Positions 45,531 to 55,139 of a stretch of 64,000 nt of DNA are shown in pieces. The notes below the pieces were generated by a model, which worked only from the letters and a program-made list of their open reading frames with translations, ran no database searches and was not told where the DNA came from. The DNA comes from Streptomyces lycii (GTDB taxonomy: Bacteria; Actinomycetota; Actinomycetes; Streptomycetales; Streptomycetaceae). Position 1 is the stretch's first letter; each line of letters opens with the position of its first letter. The translations under genes were made by a program, and so were the position numbers. The stretch is from the NCBI RefSeq assembly GCF_009735685.1, contig NZ_WHPN01000391.1:1-64000 (forward strand), read 5' to 3'.

Positions 45531-45741
45531 GAGGATGCCCTCCATCTGTCTGGAACGGTTGAGGAAACTGCCCGTATCCAGGGACCAGGAGCGAAGACTG
45601 CTCACGTAGCCACATACTCGCCCACCGGATGCTCAGTCCGGCCACCACCACTTCACATGCCCTCGACGCCTCGAACTCCAGTTGCCTTCGCGCGATCTGT
45701 CCAACGAGCGCCGGTGCGAGAAGTCACCCGCCGGAGCAGCG

Positions 45742-46560
45742 TCAGCCGTACAGGCGTTCCAGTACGACCGCGATGCCGTGCTCCTCCTGGGAGCCGGTGA
45801 TCTCGTCGGCCACGGCCTTCAGCTGGTGGTGGGCGTTGCCCATGGCCACCCCGTGGGCCGCCCAGTCGAACATCGGGATGTCGTTCGGCATGTCGCCGAA
45901 GGCGATCGTGTCGGCGGGCCCGAGGCCGAGCCGGCGGGCCGCCAGCGAGAGCCCGGTCGCCTTGGTCAGCCCGAGCGGCAGCAGTTCGACGGTGCCGGGG
46001 CCCGCCATGGTCACCCCGACCAGGCCGCCGGCCGCGGCGAGCGCGGCCGCGGCGAGTTGGTCGTCGTCGAGCCGGGGGTGCTGGATGTAGATCTTGTTGA
46101 GCGGCGCGGCCCAGATCTCCTCCGGGTCCCGGAAGGCGACGCTGGGCAGCATGCCCCCGGGCTCCCGGTAGCCGGGGCCGACCAGCACCTCGCCGTCCAG
46201 CCCGTCGCGGCTCGCGGCCAACAGCAGCGGGCCGGTCTCCGCCTCGATCTTGGCCAGCGCCAGCCCGGCGACCTGCCGGTCCAGGGTGACGGAGGTCAGC
46301 AACCGGTGTTCGCCCGCGTGGTAGACCTGGGCGCCCTGGCCGCACACCGCCAGTCCGTTGTAGTCGAGGTCGTCGAGGACGTGCCGGACCCAGGGCACGG
46401 CCCGTCCGGTGACGACGATGTGGGCCGCCCCCGCCGCGGCGGCCGCGGCGAGCGCGTCCCGGTCGCGCCACGAGACGGTCTCGTCCCGGCGCAGCAGCGT
46501 GCCGTCGAGGTCGGTCGCGATCAGCCGGTACGGGACGCCGGCGGCGGAGGGCGGACTCAC
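45742..46560 (-). CDS. HAD-superfamily phosphatase (Cof type), coupled to serS
   Basis: The 272-residue protein has [22 protein letters not shown] and [13 protein letters not shown], the Cof-type HAD motifs. Its GTG start overlaps the serS stop codon as GTGA, so the two are translated together. It is a paralogue of the HAD phosphatase at 27.2 kb. The substrate is unknown; pairing with serS is conserved in Streptomyces by my recollection. Confidence 0.92.
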   Translation of the reverse strand: MSPPSAAGVPYRLIATDLDGTLLRRDETVSWRDRDALAAAAAAGAAHIVVTGRAVPWVRHVLDDLDYNGLAVCGQGAQVYHAGEHRLLTSVTLDRQVAGLALAKIEAETGPLLLAASRDGLDGEVLVGPGYREPGGMLPSVAFRDPEEIWAAPLNKIYIQHPRLDDDQLAAAALAAAGGLVGVTMAGPGTVELLPLGLTKATGLSLAARRLGLGPADTIAFGDMPNDIPMFDWAAHGVAMGNAHHQLKAVADEITGSQEEHGIAVVLERLYG

Positions 46561-47894
46561 TTGGCGCCGGGCTCCAGAAGCTCCCGGCCGCCGAGGTGGG
46601 GCCGCAGGACCTCGGGCACCCGCACCGAGCCGTCGGCCCGCTGGTGGTTCTCCAGGAGCGCCACGATGGTGCGGGGTACGGCGCACAGCGTGCCGTTCAG
46701 CGTGGCCAGCGGCCGGACGTGCCCGCCCGTGCGCCCGCCGCCACCGGAAGACGGGGTGGACGCGGAAGCCGCCGCCCCCGGCCATTCACCGCGCATCCGC
46801 ACCGACAGCCGCCGGGCCTGGAACTCGTCGCAGTTGGAGGCCGAGGTCAGCTCGCGGTACTTGCCCTGGGTGGGGATCCAGGCCTCGCAGTCGTACTTGC
46901 GGGAGGCCGAGGCGCCCAGGTCGCCGGTCGCCACGTCGATCACCCGGAAGGGCAGCTCCAGGCCGGTCAGCCACTGCTTCTCCCACTCCAGGAGCCGCAT
47001 GTGCTCGGCCTCGGCGTCCTCCGGCGCGACGTACGAGAACATCTCGACCTTGTCGAACTGGTGCACCCGGAAGATGCCCCGGGTGTCCTTGCCGTACGTC
47101 CCGGCCTCGCGGCGGAAGCAGGGCGAGAAGCCCGCGTAGCGGAGCGGCAGCCGGTCGGCGTCGATGATCTCGTCCATGTGGTAGGCCGCGAGCGGGACCT
47201 CGGAGGTGCCGACCAGGTAGTAGTCGTCCTTCTCCAGGTGGTAGACGTTCTCGGCGGCCTGGCCGAGGAATCCGGTGCCCTCCATGGCCCGCGGCTTGAC
47301 CAGCGCGGGGGTCAGCATCGGCACGAAGCCGGCCTCGGTGGCCTGCGCGACGGCGGCGTTGACCAGGGCCAGCTCCAGCAGCGCGCCGATGCCCGTCAGG
47401 TAGTAGAAGCGCGATCCGGAGACCTTGGCGCCGCGCTCGGTGTCGATCGCGCCGAGCAGCTGGCCGAGCTCCAGGTGGTCCTTGGGGGTGAAGCCCTCGG
47501 CCGTGAAGTCGCGGGGTTCGCCGACGGTCTCGCGGACGGTGAAGTCGTCCTCGCCGCCGACGGGCACCTCGGGGTGGACGAGGTTGCCGAGCTGGGCCAG
47601 CAGTCGCTGGGTCTCCTCGGCGGCCTGGTCCTGCTCGGCGTCCGCGGCCTTGACGGCCGCGGACAGCTCGCCCGCCTTCTTCAGCAGCTCGGTCTTCTCC
47701 TCGCCGGCCGCCTTGGGGATGAGCTTGCCGAGCGCCTTCTGCTCGGAGCGGAGGGCGTCGAAGCGGACGCTGGAGGACCGGCGCCGCTCGTCGGCGGAGA
47801 GCAGGGCGTCGACGAGGGCGACGTCCTCTCCACGGGCGCGCTGGGAGGCGCGGACACGGTCGGGATCCTCACGGAGCAGGCGAAGGTCAATCAC
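46557..47894 (-). CDS. serS: Seryl-tRNA synthetase
   Basis: The 445-residue enzyme charges tRNA-Ser. The N-terminal coiled coil (about 25-105) binds the tRNA. Motif 2 reads [26 protein letters not shown], and motif 3 [20 protein letters not shown]. It is about 20 residues longer than usual because of an insertion just before motif 3, a Gly/Ser/Ala/Thr-rich stretch ([16 protein letters not shown]), where other actinobacterial enzymes have a short loop. The HAD phosphatase gene overlaps its stop codon. Confidence 0.97.
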   Translation of the reverse strand: MIDLRLLREDPDRVRASQRARGEDVALVDALLSADERRRSSSVRFDALRSEQKALGKLIPKAAGEEKTELLKKAGELSAAVKAADAEQDQAAEETQRLLAQLGNLVHPEVPVGGEDDFTVRETVGEPRDFTAEGFTPKDHLELGQLLGAIDTERGAKVSGSRFYYLTGIGALLELALVNAAVAQATEAGFVPMLTPALVKPRAMEGTGFLGQAAENVYHLEKDDYYLVGTSEVPLAAYHMDEIIDADRLPLRYAGFSPCFRREAGTYGKDTRGIFRVHQFDKVEMFSYVAPEDAEAEHMRLLEWEKQWLTGLELPFRVIDVATGDLGASASRKYDCEAWIPTQGKYRELTSASNCDEFQARRLSVRMRGEWPGAAASASTPSSGGGGRTGGHVRPLATLNGTLCAVPRTIVALLENHQRADGSVRVPEVLRPHLGGRELLEPGAK

Positions 47895-48591
47895 CGCTCC
47901 AGGCTACCGGTGTCCGGAGCGGGTGCTCGAACCTGTTATGGAACTGCGTGTCTTTTGACCGTTTTCGACTGAAAAGAGAATTTCTTTGAAAAGGTAGCCG
48001 AAGGGCGGCAGGGAGCGGTCAAAAGTGATCAAAGGGCGGTCGAATGGCGGTCGAAGGGCCGCCTGAAGCGGGGCGCGGAGCGGGCGGTGCGGAAATGCGG
48101 AATGCCGGCTCCCGGTCGCCGGAGGTGGTGCCGGGCCCGGCGCCGGTCCGGCACCGACTGGGCGCCGACCCGGTACCGGAAGCGGTGCGGAACGGCCGCC
48201 CGGCCCGACGCCGTACGCGGCCCGCACCGGGCCGAGTCGCCGTGGTCCGCGTGCGGTTGTCCACAGGGGTGCCCGTGGGTGGATGTGTTATCCACAGGCT
48301 GTGACCTGGAACTGTGGAAGTCGGAATTGATCATTCCTGCGGCCTTGTGAAAGGCGGAGAATTCCCCGCCCAAACCCGTTCCACACACTCTTTCGGGCGG
48401 TAATGTCTCACCCCAAAGAGTTGATCGATGGAATTGGGGTGACGAAGACCTATCCGGCCCCCTGTGGGAAAACTGCGATCGCTAGAGCGCTTTGTCGACC
48501 TTGTCCGGTTCCGGAGTTGAGTTTTCCCCAGGCCGTACTCATTGCCTGTGGATAACTTTTTCGAGCTGTGCACATCCGGTGAAAGGGACGG
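47895..48591. other. Gene-free region between serS and pheA with DnaA boxes and an inverted repeat
   Basis: No gene is visible in about 700 bp. An inverted repeat CTTTTGACCG/CGGTCAAAAG (47952-47961 and 48016-48025) flanks a less GC-rich segment just upstream of serS. The second half (from about 48300) is also relatively AT-rich. Three exact DnaA boxes lie here and are listed separately. Confidence 0.65.
48257..48555. promoter_or_regulatory. Group of three DnaA boxes between serS and pheA
   Basis: The boxes are TTGTCCACA (48257-48265), TTATCCACA (48288-48296) and, on the minus strand, TTATCCACA (48547-48555). The last lies within CCTGTGGATAACTTT, the motif shared with the dnaB upstream region. 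The first two are 31 bp apart, about three helical turns. They could bind DnaA outside oriC. Confidence 0.72.
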
Positions 48592-49527
48592 TCACGCCCT
48601 GCCGTCGAGGCAGCGGGCCAGCCAGTCCGAGGCGGCCGCGAACTCCCCGTCCGAGGTGCCGTGCCGGAGCGCCGGCAGCTCCGCGGGATCCACCCCGGCC
48701 CGCGGATAGGAGCCGAGGAAGCGCACCTTCGGGCAGATCCGCTTCAGCCCCATCAGCGCCTCCCCCACCCGCCGGTCCGTGATGTGCCCCTCACAGTCGA
48801 CGGAGAAGCAGTAACGGCCGATGCCCTCGCCCGTGGGCCGCGACTCGATCCGCATCATGTTGACCCCGCGGGCCGCGAACTCCTGGAGCAGTTCCAGCAG
48901 CGCGCCCGGGTGGTCGTCGCCCAGCCAGATCACCACGGACGTCTTGTCCGCCCCGGTCCGTGCCGCGGGCCGGGCGGGCCGGCCGACCAGCACGAAGCGG
49001 GTCGCGGCGTTGTCCGCGTCGTGGATGTCGGTGACCAGCGGCTCCAGACCGTACGCCGCCGCCGCGAACTCCCCCGCGAACGCCGCGTCGTACCGGCCCT
49101 CCTGCACCAGCCGGGCGCCGTCGGCGTTCGACGCAGCCGACTCCCACAGCGCGTCCGGCAGATGACGCGCCAGCCACTTGCGGACCTGGGGCTGCGCCAC
49201 CGGGTGCCCGGTCACCGTCTTGACGTCACCGAGCAGCGTCCCCGGCCGCACCAGCAGCGCGAACGCGATCGGCAGCAGCACCTCGCGGTAGATCATCAGC
49301 GGCTCACCCGTGGCCAGCTCGTCGAGCGTGGCCGTCACCCCGCCCTCGACGGAGTTCTCGATCGGGACCAGCGCGCCGCCCGCCTCACCGGCCCGTACGG
49401 CGTCGAGGGTGGCGGGCACCGAGACCATCGGGACCAGCTCCCGCGTCGCCGCCTCGGGCAGGGTCCGCAGGGCGGCTTCGGTGAAGGTGCCCTCGGGCCC
49501 GAGGTACGTGTAGCGGCTTGCCGACAT
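48592..49527 (-). CDS. pheA: Prephenate dehydratase
   Basis: The 311-residue monofunctional enzyme converts prephenate to phenylpyruvate for phenylalanine synthesis. It begins YTYLGPEGTFTEAAL, has the catalytic TRF motif (NAATRFVLVG) near residue 170, and ends in an ACT regulatory domain with IESRPTGEG, the phenylalanine-binding ESRP motif. It stands alone on the minus strand, downstream of efeB by 72 bp. Confidence 0.96.
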   Translation of the reverse strand: MSASRYTYLGPEGTFTEAALRTLPEAATRELVPMVSVPATLDAVRAGEAGGALVPIENSVEGGVTATLDELATGEPLMIYREVLLPIAFALLVRPGTLLGDVKTVTGHPVAQPQVRKWLARHLPDALWESAASNADGARLVQEGRYDAAFAGEFAAAAYGLEPLVTDIHDADNAATRFVLVGRPARPAARTGADKTSVVIWLGDDHPGALLELLQEFAARGVNMMRIESRPTGEGIGRYCFSVDCEGHITDRRVGEALMGLKRICPKVRFLGSYPRAGVDPAELPALRHGTSDGEFAAASDWLARCLDGRA

Positions 49528-49599
49528 GCTGCGCAGCTCCCTTGTCCCGACGGGCTCCCACGATACCGGCGCGCGCGGGTGCGCCGGTCCGGGAGCTGA

Positions 49600-50868
49600 T
49601 CAGCCCTCCAGCAGCCGCTGGCCCACGTACTCGCCCGGCGCGCAGCCGCCCGGCACCGCGTACAGCCCGCTGGCCTCGTGCCGGATGAACGCCGAGAGCG
49701 CGTCGCCCCGGTCCAGCTTCCGCTGCACCGGCACGAAGCCGCGCAGCGGATCGGCCTGCCAGCAGATGAACAGCAGCCCGGCGTCCGGTGCCCCCTTCTC
49801 GTCGTAGCCGTCGTGGAAGGAGAACGGCCGGCGCAGCATCGCCGCGCCGCCGTTCGTCTCCGGCGCCGCGACACGGGCGTGCGCGTTGGCGGCGATCACC
49901 GGCCTGCCGTCCGCGTCCCGCGCCTCCAGGTCCGGGAGCGTGGTCTCGCTGCCGCCCGTGAGCGGCGAGCCGTCGGACTTCCGCCGGCCGATGACCTGCT
50001 CCTGGTCGCCGACGGACAGGCCGTCCCAGTCGTCGAGCAGCATCCGGATGCGCCGGACGACGGCGTACGAGCCGCCGGCCATCCACGCCGGGTCCTTCGC
50101 GCCACCGCCGTCGGGTACGAAGATCCGCTCGTCGAAGTCCTCGTCCTCGGGGCGCGGATTGCGGGTGCCGTCGACCTGGCCCATCAGGTTGCGGGTCGTC
50201 ATGGGCTCGGCCGTTGCCCCGGACGAGCGGTTGAACCCGTTCATCTGCCAGCGCACCCTCGCGGTGTCCGCGGCGTCCTTCTGCAGGGCACGCAGGGCGT
50301 GGAAGGCGACGAGGGCGTCGTCGGCCCCGATCCGTACCCAGAGGTCGCCGTTGCTCCGGTCCGCGTCGAGGGCGTCGGAGGAGAAGTCGGGAAGCGGGTC
50401 GAGCGAGGCGGGCCGCTGCTTCTCCAGGCCGGTGCGATCGAAGAACGTCCGCCCGAAGCCGAAGGTGACGGTGAGCGAGGACGGGCCCGCGTCGAGCGCG
50501 ATCCCGGTGTCGTCCGTCGTGGTCCGCCCCGCCGCCAGCCGCTCGGCCGTTCCCGTCCACCGGCGCAGCAGGGCGGCGGCGGCCTTCCGGTCCGCGCCGG
50601 GAGCGAGGTCGAACGCGATCAGATGCCCGCAGGCCTGCGGGGCGACGGTGATGCCGGGCTGATGTTTCCCGTGAAACGGCACGGCGGTCGAACCGACGGT
50701 GCTCAGCGCGACGGGGGTGTCCCGGGTCACGGCGGTGCCGACGGCGCCACCGGTCGCGCCGATCGCGGCGCCGGCGGCTCCGATCGTGCCCAGCAGCCGT
50801 CGCCGGGAGAGCCGGGGGAGGCGCGGCACCCGCGAGCTGCGGGGGCCGGGGTGGTGCTCGTGCGTCAT
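49600..50868 (-). CDS. efeB: EfeB-type DyP peroxidase / deferrochelatase, Tat-exported
   Basis: The 422-residue haem peroxidase has a twin-arginine signal (SRRRLLGTIGAAGAAIG), the DyP motif GQVDGTRNP and FSFHDGYD. EfeB usually works with EfeU and EfeO in ferrous iron uptake, but neither is next to it here. Its ATG overlaps the stop of the CopC-CopD gene by one base (TGATG), so it is made together with copper proteins. A parS-like sequence (13 of 14) lies inside the gene near its 5' end. Confidence 0.93.
   Translation of the reverse strand: MTHEHHPGPRSSRVPRLPRLSRRRLLGTIGAAGAAIGATGGAVGTAVTRDTPVALSTVGSTAVPFHGKHQPGITVAPQACGHLIAFDLAPGADRKAAAALLRRWTGTAERLAAGRTTTDDTGIALDAGPSSLTVTFGFGRTFFDRTGLEKQRPASLDPLPDFSSDALDADRSNGDLWVRIGADDALVAFHALRALQKDAADTARVRWQMNGFNRSSGATAEPMTTRNLMGQVDGTRNPRPEDEDFDERIFVPDGGGAKDPAWMAGGSYAVVRRIRMLLDDWDGLSVGDQEQVIGRRKSDGSPLTGGSETTLPDLEARDADGRPVIAANAHARVAAPETNGGAAMLRRPFSFHDGYDEKGAPDAGLLFICWQADPLRGFVPVQRKLDRGDALSAFIRHEASGLYAVPGGCAPGEYVGQRLLEG
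50664..50677. promoter_or_regulatory. parS-like site inside efeB (13 of 14)
   Basis: GTTTCCCGTGAAAC differs from the parS consensus at one position (A to C at position 6). It codes for part of the EfeB N-terminal region. One-mismatch sites may bind ParB weakly. Confidence 0.5.
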
Positions 50869-53666
50869 CAGCCGATCTTCACGTTTCTGGTCTCCGTCAC
50901 CTGGTCGATGTCGGAGGTCCGTACGGTCAGGGACAGTTTCCAGGTGCCGGCCATCGGGAGCCGCACCTCGGTCGCGATCCAGTGGTCCGGGGTGATCCTC
51001 TTCAGCGGCACGGCGATCGGGCCGAGATCCTTGTCCGGCAGGGTGAAGGACAGCTTCACCTCCGGGGCGCCGAGGGGCGCGCCGTCCTTGTGCTCGGTCC
51101 TCAGATGCACCGTGTTCTCCCCGGCGAAGCCGGGGTCCACGTCGAGGAAGGCGTTGCCCTGCCCGTTCTCGCCTCCGGTGTCAAAGGGTATGTCGACCGC
51201 GACGGGACGGTGCGGTGCGGTGGCGGAGGCGCCTGTCGCCGCCCGGGCGGAGTCCTCGGTACGGGCCGGCTCGGTGCCGGTCAGCACGGTCGTGACGGCC
51301 AGTACGAGCACGGCGACCGCTGCCTCGGCGAGCACCGAGCGGCGCAGCCCGGTGCGCTCGGGATCGGCGTCGCGGGCCCGCTTGTCGCGAGCGGTCGCGA
51401 GCGCGGCACGCTGCCGGGCGAGCTGGGCGGCCCGCGCGGGGTCGATGGGGTCTGCGGGGCTCATGGGGCCAGCGGGGCCGGCGGGGCCGGTGAGGTCTAC
51501 GGGGCCGGTGTGGCCGGTGGGGGCAGAGCCTTCGGATACGCGGCCACCCGAGGCGGAATCGGCGGGTCCGGGGCCGTCGGGTCCGGGGGAGTGCGCGGTG
51601 GCGTCCGGGGCGACCGTGGCTTTGATGGCCTCCGCCGGTGCCGGGGCCTCTGCCTCGGTGGCCTCCGCCGGTGCCGGTGCTTCCGCCTCGGCGGCCTCCG
51701 TCCCGGCGGCCTCCGTCCCGGCGGTCCCCGTCCCGGCGGCCTCCGCCCCGGCGGTCCCCGTCCCGGCCGCGCCGTCGGCACGGGCCGCGCCGGCCGTACC
51801 GTCCGCCAGGCGTGCCGTCCAGCGCCGGGAGTACCGGGCCAGCGCGACCATCAGCAGCACCAGCGCGATCTTCGCCAGCAGCAGCCTGCCGTACGCCGTG
51901 GAGACCAGCGGGTCCCAGCTGCCGACCTGCCGCCAGGACTGGTAGAGCCCCGTCACCACCAGCGCGATCACACTGCCGAAGGCGATCCGGGAGAAGCGGC
52001 GCACCGCCTCCCGGTCCACGGCCGGTCCCCGGTACAGCGCCACCAGCAGAGCCGTCAGCCCGCCCAGCCAGGCGGCGACGGCCAGCAGATGGACGACGTC
52101 CACCGGCATGGCCAGCTGCGGCTGGATCCCGGTCGAGGCGTGCTCGGACATCGCCCAGGTCCCGGCGAGTCCGGCGGACACGACCAGCCCGCCGATCGCC
52201 AGGCCGCGGAAGAGATCGCGCCGGTCCGTTCCGTCACCGTCGCCGTCACGGTCACCGTCGCCGCCGAGCGGCCCGGGCCCGTCCAGCCGGTCCTCCGCCG
52301 CGTCCTGCCGTTCCTTCGCCGTGTCCCGCCGGTCCTCGGGTACGTCCTGCCGGTCCTCGGACACGGCCCGCCGGTCCTCGGGTACGTCCTGCCCGGCCTC
52401 CGCCGCGTCCCGCCGGTCCTCCCGTACGCCAGGCGGGCCCGCGCGATCCTGCGCGTCCGCTCCGTCCCGCCCGGGGGCCGGCTCGTCCTCCCCGGGGTCC
52501 GGCGCGTTCCGCACGGAGCCCGGCGCGTTTTTCCCGCTCCGCTCCCCCTCCCGGCTTGCGTCCCCGTCCCCGTCCCCGTTCCCGTTCCCGTTCCCTTTCG
52601 TGTCCGGCTCCCCGCCCCCGCCGGACGCGGCGAGCCGCCGCCCGTAGGTGCCGAAGAGCACGCCGACGAAGAGCGCGGCGGCGGCGAGCAGCAGCAGCCG
52701 GGAGAGCAGCGCCCCGCCCGTCTTCGTCTCCAGCACGTCGCGCAGCCCGTCGAGGTCGAACGCGTCGGCCAACTCGCCCGATCCGGTGTACGGGGTGCGG
52801 AGCAGCAGCAGTGCGAGGGTGGCCGCGGTCAGCGTGATCCAGCTCCGCACCACGAGCCGTTGCAGGGCCCGTACGCCCGTCCCGCGCGGCCAGCAGACGA
52901 GGACGAAGGCGGCACCGCCGGTGAGCACGACGAAGCTCCCGTACGAGGCGTACCGCGCGATGTCGTGGAGGAGGCCGACCAGGCCGCCGCCCGCCTCCTG
53001 TTCGGGGATCTCGGCGGTGCTCTCGGACGGCGCCCCGACGGCGAAGGTGAACGCTCCGGAGATGGGGTGGCTGTCGGTGGACACGACCTGCCAGGCGACG
53101 GTGAAGGTGCCGTCGGGCAGGCCTGGGCGCAGCTCGACGCCGTACCGGGCGGCACCGCCGCCGAGCGCCTTCGGCTCGCCGGCGTCGACACGCCGTCCCT
53201 CGGGGTCGAACACCCGGATCGAGTCGTCCGCGAGGGACACGCCCTCGGAGAAGGTCAGGGTGACCTGCTCCGGGGCGCTGTCGGTCACCGCACCGTCCTC
53301 GGGTGTGCTCGCGGTCAGCGCCGCGTGCGCCGCCGCCGGAGGGGCGCCCGTGAGGAGCAGGCCGAGCAGGGCCGCCGCCGCGAGCAGCAGCTGCGCGGCC
53401 GTACGCCGTGCCGTTCGCCGTGCCGTCCGCGCTGCCGTACGCCCCGCCGAGCGGCGTGCCGACCGGCGGCAGGCACGACCGTCGGGGCAGGCGCCACCGT
53501 CGGGGACGGCACGACCGGCGAGGACCGCGGAATCGCCGCGGCGCGCTGTCTCCTCGCGGCCTTGGCGGCCTTGGCGGCCCGGGTGGCCCTGACAACCCTG
53601 ACGGCCCGGGTGGCTCTGGCGGCCCGGGCGGTCGGCGGCGGGCGGGGGAGGTGCGGTGACGGGCAT
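50868..53666 (-). CDS. CopC-CopD fusion copper transport protein with C-terminal extracytoplasmic domain
   Basis: This 932-residue protein has a long basic leader and signal helix; mature CopC would start at the copper-binding histidine of AHAALTASTPEDGAV (about residue 113). CopC is followed by CopD membrane helices with VHLLAVAAWLGGLTALLVALYRG. A final domain (about 800-932, VDIPFDTGGENGQGNAFLDV) resembles a FixH/YtkA-like beta domain. Two low-complexity stretches interrupt CopD: a charged run with repeats of EDRRD/EDRQD (about 360-480), and an Ala/Glu/Thr/Pro stretch (about 615-745). It is one base from efeB and 13 bp from the PCuAC gene. Copper uptake or delivery is inferred from family. 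Confidence 0.92.
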   Translation of the reverse strand: MPVTAPPPPAADRPGRQSHPGRQGCQGHPGRQGRQGREETARRGDSAVLAGRAVPDGGACPDGRACRRSARRSAGRTAARTARRTARRTAAQLLLAAAALLGLLLTGAPPAAAHAALTASTPEDGAVTDSAPEQVTLTFSEGVSLADDSIRVFDPEGRRVDAGEPKALGGGAARYGVELRPGLPDGTFTVAWQVVSTDSHPISGAFTFAVGAPSESTAEIPEQEAGGGLVGLLHDIARYASYGSFVVLTGGAAFVLVCWPRGTGVRALQRLVVRSWITLTAATLALLLLRTPYTGSGELADAFDLDGLRDVLETKTGGALLSRLLLLAAAALFVGVLFGTYGRRLAASGGGGEPDTKGNGNGNGDGDGDASREGERSGKNAPGSVRNAPDPGEDEPAPGRDGADAQDRAGPPGVREDRRDAAEAGQDVPEDRRAVSEDRQDVPEDRRDTAKERQDAAEDRLDGPGPLGGDGDRDGDGDGTDRRDLFRGLAIGGLVVSAGLAGTWAMSEHASTGIQPQLAMPVDVVHLLAVAAWLGGLTALLVALYRGPAVDREAVRRFSRIAFGSVIALVVTGLYQSWRQVGSWDPLVSTAYGRLLLAKIALVLLMVALARYSRRWTARLADGTAGAARADGAAGTGTAGAEAAGTGTAGTEAAGTEAAEAEAPAPAEATEAEAPAPAEAIKATVAPDATAHSPGPDGPGPADSASGGRVSEGSAPTGHTGPVDLTGPAGPAGPMSPADPIDPARAAQLARQRAALATARDKRARDADPERTGLRRSVLAEAAVAVLVLAVTTVLTGTEPARTEDSARAATGASATAPHRPVAVDIPFDTGGENGQGNAFLDVDPGFAGENTVHLRTEHKDGAPLGAPEVKLSFTLPDKDLGPIAVPLKRITPDHWIATEVRLPMAGTWKLSLTVRTSDIDQVTETRNVKIG

Positions 53667-53679
53667 GGTGGTCGGTCCC

Positions 53680-54147
53680 TCACTGCCGGGGATGGTGGTT
53701 GGTCGCCTCGACCGGCACGTCCAGCCCGATGGGGCCGGACTCGGCGAAGTGGAGTTCGAGCGACACCTTCTCGCCCTCGACGGGTTTCCGTTTGAGGTCC
53801 TGGAACATCAGGTGACTGCCGCCGCGGGTCAGTTCGAGCTTTCCGCCGGCCGGTACGGGAAGGGAGTCGACCTGCCGCATCGTGTTGCCGGTGGTCCGGT
53901 GCAGTTGGACGTCGTCGGAGATGTCGCTGGTCACCCCGGTCAGCTCGTCGTCGGTGCCGCCGGAGTTGGTCAGCGTCAGATAGCCGGCGGCCATGTCGGC
54001 CATCACCGGCTGCGGGACGTACGCCCCGCCGGCCTTCACCTCGGGACCGTCGGGTGCCGTGGAACACCCGGTCAGGGCGGCCCCGCCGGACAGCACCAGG
54101 GCGGCGGCGAGGCTTCCGGCGCGGCGCGCGGTGAGCCGGCGGGTCAC
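53680..54147 (-). CDS. PCu(A)C copper chaperone lipoprotein
   Basis: The 155-residue lipoprotein has a lipobox LTGC at about residues 25-28 and the PCuAC metal pattern with HRTTGNTMRQV and SHLMFQDLK (His and Met ligands). Such proteins deliver Cu(I) to the CuA or CuB site of cytochrome oxidase. The GTG start overlaps the stop of the SCO gene (GTGA). It ends 13 bp before the CopC-CopD gene. Confidence 0.93.
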   Translation of the reverse strand: MTRRLTARRAGSLAAALVLSGGAALTGCSTAPDGPEVKAGGAYVPQPVMADMAAGYLTLTNSGGTDDELTGVTSDISDDVQLHRTTGNTMRQVDSLPVPAGGKLELTRGGSHLMFQDLKRKPVEGEKVSLELHFAESGPIGLDVPVEATNHHPRQ

Positions 54148-54827
54148 GGGGTCTTCCCCTTGACGAGCTTCGGCAGGTCCTCGGTGTACGCGTCGACGGA
54201 GGTGTCCTCGCCGTAGAGCACGTGGGCCTTGTCGTCCTTCGGCGAGAAGGCCAGGACCTGGGCGCCGTGGGTGGACTCGATCTCGCCGTCCTTGTTCTTC
54301 TTCGGCGGCGCGATGCCGATGCCGACGCTGCGGGCACCGGCCTGGATGGTTTCGAAGTCCCCGGTCAGGCCGATGAAGTCGGGGCTCTGCCCGCGCAGCC
54401 AGGAGCCGAGCCGCTTCGGGGTGTCGCGCTCGGGGTCGGAGGTGACGAAGACGACCCGCAGGTCCTTGCGCTCGGACTCGGGGAGCGACTTGGCCGCCAC
54501 GGCGATGTTGCTCATGGTGAGCGGGCAGATGTCGGGGCAGTTGGTGTAGCCGAAGTAGAGCAGCGTCGGGTGGCCCTTGGTCTCCTTCACCAGGTCGTAC
54601 TTCTCACCGGAGGTGTCGGTGAGGGTGAGGTCCGGCTTGGTGAAGGGGGTGTCGAGGACGGTCGCGGCCCGGGCGGGCTGCGTGGAGACCTCGGCGGCGG
54701 GCTCGGCGCTGTCGCCACCTCCGCCGCAGGAGGTGAGGGCGAGCACGGCGGCGGCTGCCAGCGCGGCACCGGAGAGGGTGCGACGCCGGGTGTGGGAGGC
54801 GCGCGTGACGCCGGGGGTGGTGCGCAT
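54144..54827 (-). CDS. SCO1/SenC-family copper chaperone lipoprotein
   Basis: The 227-residue protein has a lipobox (LTSC), the thioredoxin-like copper site TNCPDICPLT (Cys-x3-Cys) and the distal His in STHGAQVLAF. It acts outside the membrane in assembly of the CuA centre of cytochrome c oxidase. Its gene overlaps the PCuAC gene by four bases; the two families commonly work together. Confidence 0.95.
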   Translation of the reverse strand: MRTTPGVTRASHTRRRTLSGAALAAAAVLALTSCGGGGDSAEPAAEVSTQPARAATVLDTPFTKPDLTLTDTSGEKYDLVKETKGHPTLLYFGYTNCPDICPLTMSNIAVAAKSLPESERKDLRVVFVTSDPERDTPKRLGSWLRGQSPDFIGLTGDFETIQAGARSVGIGIAPPKKNKDGEIESTHGAQVLAFSPKDDKAHVLYGEDTSVDAYTEDLPKLVKGKTP

Positions 54828-55139
54828 GTGAGTCTTCCCTGGGGGTTGTTCTGTCGGTGGTACGGGCCCGGTGGCGGCACGCCGCCGGGCCGCCCGCCCG
54901 GACCGGTGCGGCCCGGGCGGGCGGCGGTCGCAGCGTGGTCCGCCCGCCGGGTGGCGATGCCGCTGCCGTGGCCGGGCGGTGAACCCGCTCCCGGACCGGC
55001 GGCGACGCCGTGGCCGGGCGGCCGTGGCGACACGGCCGCCCGGCTGGCGGGACGGCTGCCGTCGGACGGACCGGCGGCCGTGTCAAGCGGTACGACGGCC
55101 GTCAGGCGGTACGACGGCCGTCAAGCGGCCGGGTGGCCG
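54828..55139. repeat. Intergenic tandem repeats between ycnI and the SCO gene
   Basis: From about 55083 a unit CGGTACGACGGCCGTCA(A/G)G is repeated three times. Upstream are copies of GTGGCCGGGCGG. No gene is visible; the SCO promoter may be here, or transcription may continue from ycnI. Confidence 0.65.
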
